From contig CALMNS010000748.1 in the NCBI GenBank assembly GCA_937871635.1, forward strand, positions 1 to 16,878: DNA of 16,878 nucleotides, given 5' to 3'. The translations under genes and the position numbers were made by a program. Shown piece after piece: positions 1 through 7,524 of this stretch. Source of the DNA: an uncultured Solirubrobacter sp. Its GTDB lineage: Bacteria > Actinomycetota > Thermoleophilia > Solirubrobacterales > Solirubrobacteraceae. Numbering within the stretch: position 1 is the first letter of the stretch; every line of letters starts with the position of its first letter. Under the pieces are notes generated by a model. The model did no database searches, was not told the DNA's origin, and saw only the letters and a list, made by a program, of their open reading frames with translations.

Positions 1-531
1 ACAGGTGCACCGGCTGCGGCACGTGTGGCGCCAGGACACCATCCCCGCTTCGCGTGGGCCCAGGGCCGCCGAGCCCCGCGCGAAGCTGTCCCGGACCGCG
101 CTGCGGTGGGCGCTGGTCGGCCTGGTCTGCCAGCACCTCACCGTGGCCCGCCTCGCCGAGGCACTCGCCGTGTCCTGGGACACCGCCAACAGCGCCGTCC
201 TCGCAGAAGGGCAGCGGGTCCTGCTGGACGACCCGGCCCGCTTCGACGGCGTGAAGGTGATCGGTGTCGATGAGCATGTCTGGCGGCACAGCCGCCGCGG
301 CGACAAGTTCGTCACCGTCGTCATCGACCTGACGCCGGTGCGCGACCGGAATAGCCCGTCGCGGCTGCTGGCGATGGTCGAGGGCCGCTCCAAGCAGGCG
401 TTCATGACCTGGCTCACCGAACGGGCGAAGGCCTGGCGCGACGGGCTGCAGGTCGTGGCCATGGACGGGTTCACCGGCTTCAAGACCGCCACCACCGAGG
501 AGCTGCCCGACGCCGTCGCGGTCATGGATCC
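1..531 (+). mobile_element. ISL3-family insertion sequence, internal transposase fragment (both ends missing)
   Basis: The encoded segment matches the actinobacterial ISL3 transposase pattern from the zinc-finger knuckle RCTGCG (positions 3-20), through the HTH-like AKLSRTALRWAL and TVARLAEALAVSWDTANSAV region, to the RNase H-like core with VIGVDEH, VVIDLTP, EGRSKQAF, VVAMDGFTGFKTA and AVMDP. Family members continue after this last motif with FHVV and a C-terminal half carrying the catalytic Glu; here sequence identity stops at about 531. No terminal inverted repeat or target duplication is visible at the right edge, so this is not a clean insertion end. One C appears to be missing between positions 20 and 21: the knuckle reads in frame 3, while the following HVWRQDT reads in frame 2. 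Confidence 0.8.
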
Positions 532-976
532 CGCCTCCCCGACGCCGGAGCAGCCCACGGTCCACGCCGGCGTCGACCTCGACCTCCCGGCCTTCGCCCA
601 GCTCTGGCCCGCGGTCCTCGAGTCGGTCGCGGGAGAGTCGCGGCTGCTGGCCGCCTCGCTGGCCGAGGCCAAGCCGTCCGCGCTCGAGGATCGCGAGCTG
701 CGCCTCGCCTGGGGCCAGTCGGCCGCCTTCTCCAAGCAGATGGCCGAGAACGCGGCCAACAAGGAGCTCATCGCCCAGGCCATCCGCGCGGTGACCGGCT
801 CCTCGCTGCGCCTGGCGCTCGAGCTGCGCTCCGACGCCGACCACGCCGCCCACCACGGCAGCGGCGCCGCCCCGCCGCCCGCCGAGCTGAGCGAGGACGA
901 GCTGATCGCCCGGCTCGTCGACGCGTTCGACGCCACCGAGCTTCCTCCCGACCCGCCGAGCCGAACGGAGCCGTGA
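5..976 (+). CDS. Chimeric ORF: ISL3 transposase fragment fused to C-terminal part of DNA polymerase III subunit gamma/tau
   Basis: This continuous 323-residue frame joins two unrelated proteins. Residues about 1-176 are the middle of an ISL3-family transposase, with the GVDEH and AVMDP motifs that hold the first two acidic catalytic residues. Residues about 177-323 are a Pro/Ala linker and the C-terminal domain of DnaX (tau), recognisable from the helical LPAFAQLWPAVLESV and AFSKQMAENAANKELI stretches. The AAA+ clamp-loader ATPase of DnaX is absent, as is the transposase C-terminus with its catalytic Glu. The GTG at 5 is only the first start codon in frame, not a true start, because transposase homology continues to position 3 in another frame. 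The stop overlaps ybaB. The fused protein is unlikely to work as either enzyme. DnaX is essential, so either an intact copy lies elsewhere or this junction is an assembly or library artefact. Confidence 0.7.
   Translation: MHRLRHVWRQDTIPASRGPRAAEPRAKLSRTALRWALVGLVCQHLTVARLAEALAVSWDTANSAVLAEGQRVLLDDPARFDGVKVIGVDEHVWRHSRRGDKFVTVVIDLTPVRDRNSPSRLLAMVEGRSKQAFMTWLTERAKAWRDGLQVVAMDGFTGFKTATTEELPDAVAVMDPASPTPEQPTVHAGVDLDLPAFAQLWPAVLESVAGESRLLAASLAEAKPSALEDRELRLAWGQSAAFSKQMAENAANKELIAQAIRAVTGSSLRLALELRSDADHAAHHGSGAAPPPAELSEDELIARLVDAFDATELPPDPPSRTEP
532..976 (+). pseudogene. dnaX: dnaX remnant: C-terminal domain of clamp-loader subunit tau, N-terminal ATPase lost
   Basis: In intact genomes dnaX encodes the tau ATPase of the DNA polymerase III clamp loader and commonly sits directly upstream of ybaB and recR, as this remnant does. 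Only about 147 codons remain: a Pro-rich linker, the helical tau C-terminal region (roughly VDLDLPAFAQLW to SSLRLALELR), and an acidic tail ending PPSRTEP. All Walker A/B, zinc and sensor motifs are missing. Reading frame and codon use look undecayed, so loss of the head is recent or artificial. No independent start with a good ribosome binding site is visible. The stop codon overlaps the ybaB start as TGATG. I am confident of the family, less so of whether the truncation is biological. Confidence 0.65.
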
Positions 977-1302
977 TGCCACCTCAGCCCAACATGCAGC
1001 AGATGATGAAGCAGGTCCAAAAGATGCAGGCCGACATGATGAAGGCCCAGGAGTCCCTCAAGGACGACCGGGTCGACACGTCGGCGGGCGGCGGCATGGT
1101 CAAGGTCGTCATCTCGGGTGACCTCGTGCTGCAGTCGATCGAGATCGACCCGGCGGCGATCGACCCCGAGGACCCGGACATGCTGCAGGACATGGTCCTC
1201 GCCGCCACGAACGAGGCGATCCGCTCCGCGCAGGAGCTCGCCGCCTCGAAGATGGGCGGCCTGGCGGGCGGGCTCGGCGGGCTCGGCCTGCCGGGGATGT
1301 AG
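976..1302 (+). CDS. ybaB: YbaB/EbfC family nucleoid-associated protein
   Basis: This is a small dimeric DNA-binding protein of the YbaB/EbfC family, which binds DNA as a nucleoid-associated protein and is linked to recombination and repair by its conserved position between dnaX and recR. The 108 residues show the family layout: a Met/Gln-rich first helix (MQQMMKQVQKMQADMMKAQE), the central strand region with GGGMVKVVISGD and IEIDP, a second helix with AATNEAI, and a Gly-rich flexible tail ending LGGLGLPGM. I chose ATG at 976 because it overlaps the dnaX stop (TGATG) and lies 5 nt after GGAG (967-970); GTG at 973 is the alternative. recR follows after 18 nt in the same frame. Confidence 0.92.
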   Translation: MPPQPNMQQMMKQVQKMQADMMKAQESLKDDRVDTSAGGGMVKVVISGDLVLQSIEIDPAAIDPEDPDMLQDMVLAATNEAIRSAQELAASKMGGLAGGLGGLGLPGM

Positions 1303-1320
1303 GGCGGGCGGGGCCCCTTC

Positions 1321-1941
1321 TTGCTCGCCCCGCCGCTCCAGCGCCTGATCACCGAGCTCGCCCGGCTCCCGGGCATCGGCAACCGCACCGCCCAGCGCCT
1401 CGCCTTCCACGTCCTGCGCACCCCGGCCGAGGAGGCGGGGGCGCTGGCCGACGCCATCCGCGAGGTCAAGGAGAAGATCGGGCTCTGTGAGGTCTGCTTC
1501 AACCTCGCCGAGGGCCCGCGCTGCCTGATCTGCGAGGACGCGCGGCGCGACGGCGGGCTCGTCTGCGTGGTGGAGGAGCCCGGCGACGTCATCCCCATGG
1601 AGCGCACGCACGAGTACCGGGGGCGCTATCACGTGCTGGGCGGCGCGCTCTCCCCGATCGACGGCGTCGAGCCGGAGGACCTCAGGCTCGCCGAGCTCTA
1701 CGCGCGGGTCGAGCGGGCGCGGGGCGGGGAGGCCGCGGAGCCGATCCGCGAGGTCATCCTGGCCACCAACCCGACCACCACGGGGGAGGCCACCGCGCTG
1801 CACGTCGCCGACGGGCTGCGCACCCGCGCGCCCGAGGTCGCCGTCACCCGGCTGGCCAGCGGCCTGCCGGTCGGCGCCGACCTCGAGTACGCCGACGAGG
1901 TGACGCTCGGCAAGGCGTTCGCCGGGCGCCAGGCCCTGTAG
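1321..1941 (+). CDS. recR: Recombination mediator protein RecR
   Basis: RecR works with RecF and RecO to load RecA at single-strand gaps. At 206 residues it is slightly longer than the usual ~198-200. Seen in order: the N-terminal helix-hairpin-helix region (LPGIGNRTAQRLAFH, residues 16-30), a four-Cys zinc finger with C56, C59, C68 and C71, the TOPRIM domain starting VCVVEEPGDV with the acidic ATNPTTTGEATA segment, and a C-terminal part with VTRLASGLPVGADLEYADEVTLGKA. The start is TTG at 1321: the upstream in-frame codon at 1300-1302 is the ybaB stop and no ATG or GTG lies between, and LAPPLQRLITELARLPG aligns with the usual RecR N-terminus. A weak purine stretch (GGGCGGGCGGGG) precedes it. 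It converges with the response regulator gene 14 bp away. Confidence 0.95.
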   Translation: MLAPPLQRLITELARLPGIGNRTAQRLAFHVLRTPAEEAGALADAIREVKEKIGLCEVCFNLAEGPRCLICEDARRDGGLVCVVEEPGDVIPMERTHEYRGRYHVLGGALSPIDGVEPEDLRLAELYARVERARGGEAAEPIREVILATNPTTTGEATALHVADGLRTRAPEVAVTRLASGLPVGADLEYADEVTLGKAFAGRQAL

Positions 1942-1955
1942 CCAAGCCGAGCCGC

Positions 1956-2621
1956 CTAGCGCTCGGCGCCCGGGGTGACCAGGCCCGACTCGTAGGCCCG
2001 GATCACCGCCTGCACCCGGCTGTGGACGTCGAGCTTCGACAGCACGGCGCTGACGTGCGACTTGATCGTCGTCTCCCCCAGCCCGAGGGCGAGCCCGATC
2101 TGCGCGTTGGTGTGTCCCTTGGTCACCAGCAGAAGGACCTCCTCCTCGCGCCCCGTCAGCTCCTGCCCCCCGATCGCGCCTGATCGGCGCGGGGAGATCG
2201 CGGCGAAGCGGGCGATCAGGCGGCGGGTGACCTCGGGCGCGATGAGGCCCTGGCCACGGCCGACGACGCGGATCGCCTCGATCAACGCGTCCGGCTGGGC
2301 GTCCTTGAGCAGGAAGCCCGCGGCGCCCGCCTGGAGCGCGCCGTAGACGTACTCGTCGAGGTCGAACGTGGTGAGGACGAGCACGTCGACCGGGTCCTCG
2401 ACCCCGGGGCCGGCGAGCGCGCGCGTGGCCTCGATGCCGTCCATCCGGGGCATCCGGACGTCCATGAGCACCACATCGGCAGCGCGGCGACGCGCGAGCG
2501 CGACGGCCTGGACACCGTCCTCGGCCTCACCGATCACCTCGAGGTCCGCCTCGTCTTCGAGGATCGAGCGAAGACCGCTGCGCACGACCGACTGATCGTC
2601 GGCGATCAGGACGCGGATCAC
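1956..2621 (-). CDS. NarL/FixJ-type LuxR-family response regulator
   Basis: This is a two-component transcription factor of 221 residues. The receiver domain (about 1-120) has the acidic pair D8-D9, the phospho-acceptor D54 in LMDVRMPRMDG, the Thr in LVLTTF and the Lys in FLLKDA. The output domain (about 150-215) is a LuxR-type helix-turn-helix with ELTGREEEVLLLV, THAQIG-like NAQIGLALGLGETTIKSHV and VLSKLDVHSRVQAV. The start is GTG at 2621, overlapping the stop of the upstream histidine kinase by 4 bp (GTGA), so translation is probably coupled and the two proteins are cognate. The regulon is unknown; the divergent serine hydrolase beyond the kinase is a reasonable but unproven target. Confidence 0.93.
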   Translation of the reverse strand: MIRVLIADDQSVVRSGLRSILEDEADLEVIGEAEDGVQAVALARRRAADVVLMDVRMPRMDGIEATRALAGPGVEDPVDVLVLTTFDLDEYVYGALQAGAAGFLLKDAQPDALIEAIRVVGRGQGLIAPEVTRRLIARFAAISPRRSGAIGGQELTGREEEVLLLVTKGHTNAQIGLALGLGETTIKSHVSAVLSKLDVHSRVQAVIRAYESGLVTPGAER

Positions 2622-3727
2622 GCGGTGCCGACCGGAGCCCCGGGGAGCGGAAGCTGCGCGAGCACGCCCCAGCCGCCCCCGGCCAGCGGGCCGACCTCGA
2701 GCGTGCCGCCGCACTGCTCGATCCGCTCGCGCATCCCCGTGAGGCCGTGCCCGCGGGAGGCGGTGGCCGGCGTCGCCGCTCCGTCGTCGCGGACCTCGAC
2801 GGTGAGCTCGTTCGCCCGCCGCACGACCCGGACCACGGCGGTCGCCGGCCGCGCATGCCGGACCACGTTGCTCAGCGACTCCTGCACGATGCGGTACGCG
2901 GTGCGCTGGACGGCCGCGGGCACGTCGCCGTCGACGCCCCGGCGCTCCATCTCGATCCGGACTTCGGGGGCGCGGACGGCCTCGACGAGGGCGTCGAGAT
3001 GCTCGAGCGTCGGCTGCGGCGCCAGCGCGGCGCGCTCCTCGTCCCCACGGATGATGCCGACCGCCTGGCGGGTCTCGGACAGCGCCGAGGAGGCCAGCGT
3101 GTCGATCTGCTCGAGCGCCGCGGCCGCGCGGGCGGGGTCGCGGTCGAAGCGCCGGATCCCCGCGCGTGCCTGGAGCGTGATGCCGGCCAGGGCGTGACCG
3201 ACGACGTCGTGCACCTCGCGCGCGATGCGCGCACGCTCCGCCGACACGGCCGCTTGGCGCTCGACCTGCCGGGCCTCGCGCAGCAGATCCCCCGAGAGCA
3301 GCGCGAGGACGACGCTCGCCACCGCGCCCGCGACGCTGCCGAGCGAGACGCCCGCGTCTCCGGGGAGCGCGAACACCAGGGTGACCACGAAGAGACCGCA
3401 GATCACCTGGCCGAGCCGGACGGTCACGGTCCGGTTGGTGGAGTAGGCGGCGGAGGCGATCGCCACGAGGAGCCCGATCTGAGCGAGCCCGGTGCCGTAG
3501 CTGAGGCTCGTCGCGGCGAGCGTCGCCGCCAGGCTCACCGCCGCGACGGGGAGCGGCCACCGCCGCCGCAGGGCGAGGGGCAGCGTCATCGCCAGGGCCA
3601 GCGCGACGCCGAGCGCGTCCCACTCGCGCGTGATCGGGGTGCCCGCGACCACCGGCTCGGACACTAGGCCGACGACGCCGAGCACGGCGAGGCCGAACGC
3701 GAGCGCGAGGTCCCCTCGGGTCGGCAT
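2618..3727 (-). CDS. Membrane sensor histidine kinase, HisKA_3 family
   Basis: This 369-residue kinase of the NarX/DesK/LiaS-like class has an N-terminal membrane part with about six hydrophobic segments between residues 8 and 146 and no large extracellular sensor domain, so it probably senses through the membrane itself. A linker helix leads to the dimerisation/phosphotransfer motif EVHDVVGH with H173 as phospho-acceptor. The HATPase_c domain follows, with QESLSNVVRHA (N287) as N box, EVRDDG as G1 and GHGLTGMRERI as G2. The ATG at 3727 is preferred over longer forms because upstream residues are Arg-rich and unlike a membrane protein start, and because TAGGCT lies 7 nt upstream. It is transcribed together with the response regulator. 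Confidence 0.9.
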   Translation of the reverse strand: MPTRGDLALAFGLAVLGVVGLVSEPVVAGTPITREWDALGVALALAMTLPLALRRRWPLPVAAVSLAATLAATSLSYGTGLAQIGLLVAIASAAYSTNRTVTVRLGQVICGLFVVTLVFALPGDAGVSLGSVAGAVASVVLALLSGDLLREARQVERQAAVSAERARIAREVHDVVGHALAGITLQARAGIRRFDRDPARAAAALEQIDTLASSALSETRQAVGIIRGDEERAALAPQPTLEHLDALVEAVRAPEVRIEMERRGVDGDVPAAVQRTAYRIVQESLSNVVRHARPATAVVRVVRRANELTVEVRDDGAATPATASRGHGLTGMRERIEQCGGTLEVGPLAGGGWGVLAQLPLPGAPVGTA

Positions 3728-3734
3728 GGGAACC

Positions 3735-3740
3735 AGCCTA
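3735..3740 (-). promoter_or_regulatory. Candidate -10 element (TAGGCT) of the kinase/response regulator operon
   Basis: On the minus strand TAGGCT matches TANNNT and lies 7 nt before the kinase ATG at 3727. A transcript starting the usual 6-7 nt after a -10 element would begin at or next to the ATG, giving a leaderless mRNA. No convincing -35 hexamer is seen. The same architecture recurs before sdhA, lysC and the sugar dehydrogenase gene. Confidence 0.4.
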
Positions 3741-3761
3741 GGCCGGGTCCGTGACCGGCGT

Positions 3762-3779
3762 CTCCTCCGAAGGGAGGAG
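3762..3779. repeat. Inverted repeat in the divergent kinase / serine hydrolase intergenic region
   Basis: CTCCTCC (3762-3768) and GGAGGAG (3773-3779) form a perfect 7-bp inverted repeat around a GAAG loop. It lies about 35 bp upstream of the kinase start and about 50 bp upstream of the hydrolase start, in the only shared control region. It could be an operator for the response regulator or an RNA hairpin in the hydrolase leader. The function is a guess. Confidence 0.35.
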
Positions 3780-3827
3780 CTCCGTTCCTCCGGTCCGTCG
3801 ATGACGGGGAGCACCGGGCGGGACACG

Positions 3828-5042
3828 ATGCACCGCATGATCCGCACCCGCATCACCGCCCTGGCCCGACGACGCCCGTGGGCCCTCCTCCTCGCCTGGC
3901 TGGCCGTGGGGCTCTCCCTCACCGCCGCCGCGCGAGCGAGCGCCGGCGAGGCAACGCCGCCGGGTCACGCCACCGCCCGGGGCGACATCGTCCAGCGGTC
4001 ACTCAATGGCCTGGTGCGCGGCGGCGAGTTCCCCGGCGCGCTGGCCGCCGTCCGCGGCCGCGACGGTCGGATCCGCAACTACACCGCCGGCGTGGGCAAC
4101 CTCAAGACCCGGGCGAAGGTGCCCGTCGACGGGCGGGTGCGCGTCGGGAGCAACACCAAGACCTTCACCGCGGTGGTGGTGCTGCAGCTGGTCGGCGAAG
4201 GCAAGGTCGACCTGGACGCGCCGATCGAGACGTACCTTCCGGGCCTCATCCGGGGGGAGGGCATCGACGGCCGCCGCATCAGCGTCCGCCAGCTGCTGCA
4301 GCACACGAGCGGCCTGCCCAGCTACACGAGCTTCCTGCGCGACGGCCTCCTGCCCTTCCAGCACACCTACTTCTCGCCGCGCCAGCTGCTCGACCTGGGC
4401 CTGGCGCAGAGGGCGAGCTTCGCGCCGGGCGGGAGCTGGGAGTACAGCAACACGAACTTCCTCGTCGCCGGGCTCCTCGTGGAGAAGGTCACCGGCCGCC
4501 CGTTCATCGAGGAGGTCACCCGGCGGACGATCGACCGGATCGACCTGCGCGAGACCTCCTTCCCGAACGTGGGTGACGAGACGATCCGCGGACCGCACCC
4601 GCGCGGCTACCACCGGGACGACCCGGCCAAGCCGCTGACCGACGTGACCCGGCTGGATCCGTCCTTCGGATGGGCCGCCGGACAGCTCATCTCCACCCCG
4701 AGCGACACCAACCGCTTCTTCGCCGCCCTCCTCGACGGCAAGCTGCTCAAGCCGAAGCAGCTCGAGCAGATGCGCACCACGGTCCCCGCGCCGGCGATGG
4801 GGACGGGCGTCAGGTACGGCCTCAGCCTGATCAGCACCCCGCTCAGCTGTGGCGGCCTCGCCTGGGGCCACGGCGGCGACATCACCGGCTACTCCACGGC
4901 GAACGGCGCCACCGACGACGGCCGGGGCGCGATGATCGCGGTCACCCGGCTGGCCACGACCGAGCCGGCGGTCAAGCGGGTCTCCACCGCGATCGACCGC
5001 GCCCTCTGCACCGAGGTGCCCCGGGACGACGCGAAGGGCTGA
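3828..5042 (+). CDS. Secreted serine hydrolase, beta-lactamase/D-alanyl-D-alanine carboxypeptidase fold
   Basis: This member of the class C beta-lactamase-related serine hydrolase family (peptidase family S12 type) probably acts outside the membrane on peptidoglycan peptides or another amide/ester substrate. A Sec-type signal peptide is visible: basic n-region, hydrophobic core around residues 19-35, and a likely cut after ARASA (residue 39). The three active-site motifs are present: S108-N-T-K111 (SxxK), Y206-S-N208 (YxN) and H348-G-G350 (the KTG equivalent, HxG). At 404 residues the length is normal for the family. The ATG at 3828 is chosen to give a signal peptide directly; ATG at 3801 and 3837 are alternatives and none has a strong ribosome binding site. 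It is divergent from the two-component system. True substrate and beta-lactamase activity cannot be told from sequence. Confidence 0.85.
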   Translation: MHRMIRTRITALARRRPWALLLAWLAVGLSLTAAARASAGEATPPGHATARGDIVQRSLNGLVRGGEFPGALAAVRGRDGRIRNYTAGVGNLKTRAKVPVDGRVRVGSNTKTFTAVVVLQLVGEGKVDLDAPIETYLPGLIRGEGIDGRRISVRQLLQHTSGLPSYTSFLRDGLLPFQHTYFSPRQLLDLGLAQRASFAPGGSWEYSNTNFLVAGLLVEKVTGRPFIEEVTRRTIDRIDLRETSFPNVGDETIRGPHPRGYHRDDPAKPLTDVTRLDPSFGWAAGQLISTPSDTNRFFAALLDGKLLKPKQLEQMRTTVPAPAMGTGVRYGLSLISTPLSCGGLAWGHGGDITGYSTANGATDDGRGAMIAVTRLATTEPAVKRVSTAIDRALCTEVPRDDAKG

Positions 5043-5075
5043 CGCGCCCGTCCAGCCCGTCGCGCTCAGGGCGCG
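5043..5075. terminator. GC-rich hairpin between convergent genes, possible shared terminator
   Basis: CGCGCCC (5043-5049) pairs with GGGCGCG (5069-5075) across a 19-nt loop, exactly where the serine hydrolase (stop 5040-5042) and the minus-strand sugar dehydrogenase (stop 5066-5068) converge. There is no T-tract, so it is not a classical intrinsic terminator, but T-poor hairpins are common at gene ends in high-GC actinobacteria. Confidence 0.35.
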
Positions 5076-6202
5076 GCGGGCTCGAGCGCGGGCGGGACGA
5101 TGCGCAGGATCCGGTCGTCGCCCTCCTGCGGCGAGCCGCGGCCGTCCGTGTTGCTCGTGAGCGCGTAGAGCGCGCCGTCGGGCCCCTCGACCACGGTGCG
5201 CAGGCGCCCGTACTGGTCCTCGAAGAGCGGCTCGTTGCGCACGACGCGGCCGTCGTCGGAGATCGTCACCCGTTGCAGCCGCCGGCCGACCAGGCCGGCC
5301 ATCAGGTAGTCGCCCGTCCAGCTCGACCCGCCCCGGCGGACGAAGGTCGAGCCCGACGGGGCGATCGAGTCGGCGTAGATCGCCACCGGGGTGATCATGC
5401 CCTCCCGCTCCTGCTTGCCGCGGATGTCCGGCCAGCCGTAGTTCCCGCCGCGCTCGAGGACGTTGACCTCGTCGTCGCCGTCGGGACCGTGCTCGTTGGA
5501 GACGAACCGGTCCGTCCCCGGCTGCCAGGCGAAGCCCTGCGGGTTGCGGTGCCCGGTGGAGAAGACGTCGGGCCGCTCGTCGGCGCCCTCGCGGTACTGC
5601 TCGGGCGTGAGCCGGAGGATCTTGCCGTTCAGCCCGTCGAGGTCCTGGGCGCTGGCCTCCTCGGCCGCGTCGCCGGTGGAGAAGTAGAGCCGGTCGTCCG
5701 GGCCGAAGCGCAGCCGCCCGCCGTTGTGGATGCCGGCGGCGGCGATCCCGCGCACGACCACCGCCCGCTCGCGCAGCGTGTCGCCCTCGAGCGAGTAGCG
5801 GGCCACCTCGTTGCCGGACTCGACGGTGCGGTAGAGGTAGACGAAGCGCTGGCCGCGGGCGAACTCCGGGTCGACCGCGATCCCCAGCAGCCCGCCCTCG
5901 CCCACCGCGCTCACGGCGACCTCGGCGAGCGGCTCGGCCCGCAACCGCCCCTCGGCCGACAGGAGCCGGACGCGTCCCGGGCGCTCGGTGACCAGGGCGC
6001 GACCGTCGGGCAGGAAGGCGATCTCCCACGGCGCCTCGAGGCCGGTGGCCACGGTGGAGACCCGCGCGCCGCCGGCGTTGACGCCCGTCGGCGAGGCCTC
6101 GGGCGGCGGCGAGTCGGTGCCCCGCTGGCTCCCTTCGTCCGTGTCGCCGCAGGCGGCCAGGGCCAGGGCGCAGAGGAGCACGGGGAGCGGGCCACGGCGC
6201 AT
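5066..6202 (-). CDS. PQQ-dependent sugar (glucose/sorbosone) dehydrogenase-like lipoprotein
   Basis: This 378-residue protein of the GSDH beta-propeller family is related to soluble glucose dehydrogenase and aldose sugar dehydrogenases (YliI/Asd type), which oxidise sugars with PQQ on the outer face of the membrane. A lipoprotein signal is clear: MRRGPLPVLLCALALAAC with lipobox L15-A-A-C18, then a disordered Ser/Pro-rich linker. Family landmarks follow: LEAPWEIAFLPDG, GEGGLLGIAVDPEF, GIHNGGRLRFGPDDRLYFSTGD, STGHRNPQGFAW and NEHGPDGDDEVNVLERGGNYGWP, including the His and Arg used for the cofactor and substrate in characterised members. The ATG at 6202 is chosen because it starts the lipoprotein signal and has TACCGT 9 nt upstream; ATG at 6238 would add a non-signal-like 12 residues. 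The real substrate is unknown. Confidence 0.88.
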   Translation of the reverse strand: MRRGPLPVLLCALALAACGDTDEGSQRGTDSPPPEASPTGVNAGGARVSTVATGLEAPWEIAFLPDGRALVTERPGRVRLLSAEGRLRAEPLAEVAVSAVGEGGLLGIAVDPEFARGQRFVYLYRTVESGNEVARYSLEGDTLRERAVVVRGIAAAGIHNGGRLRFGPDDRLYFSTGDAAEEASAQDLDGLNGKILRLTPEQYREGADERPDVFSTGHRNPQGFAWQPGTDRFVSNEHGPDGDDEVNVLERGGNYGWPDIRGKQEREGMITPVAIYADSIAPSGSTFVRRGGSSWTGDYLMAGLVGRRLQRVTISDDGRVVRNEPLFEDQYGRLRTVVEGPDGALYALTSNTDGRGSPQEGDDRILRIVPPALEPAAP

Positions 6203-6211
6203 GCCGGGAGT

Positions 6212-6217
6212 ACGGTA
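6212..6217 (-). promoter_or_regulatory. Candidate -10 element (TACCGT) of the sugar dehydrogenase gene
   Basis: On the minus strand TACCGT fits TANNNT and ends 9 nt before the ATG at 6202, implying a nearly leaderless transcript. It supports this start over the upstream ATG at 6238, which would lie before the transcript begins. No clear -35 is seen. It is divergent from the lysC promoter about 30 bp away. Confidence 0.35.
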
Positions 6218-6249
6218 GGGGACGGCGGTTGGCCTCATAGCGTCCCGAC

Positions 6250-6255
6250 TAGACT
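6250..6255 (+). promoter_or_regulatory. Candidate -10 element (TAGACT) of the lysC-asd operon
   Basis: TAGACT ends 9 nt before the lysC ATG at 6265; TTGGCC at 6229-6234 could be a weak -35 but the 15-bp spacing is short. There is no Shine-Dalgarno sequence between this hexamer and the ATG, consistent with a transcript that starts only 2-3 nt before the gene. The identical hexamer precedes sdhA. Confidence 0.45.
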
Positions 6256-6264
6256 GCGGCGACG

Positions 6265-7520
<1,256 letters not shown>

Positions 7521-7524
<4 letters not shown>

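Noticed and set aside
984..1607. 207-codon minus-strand frame opposite ybaB and recR
   Set aside because: It is Ser/Arg/Pro-rich, typical of antisense translation of GC-rich genes, and is covered by two confident genes.
3999..6029. A 676-codon open frame on the minus strand across the serine hydrolase and sugar dehydrogenase
   Set aside because: Composition is Arg/Ala/Gly/Pro-rich with no domain signal, and both regions are fully explained by well-recognised genes in other frames. Long shadow frames are expected at this GC content.
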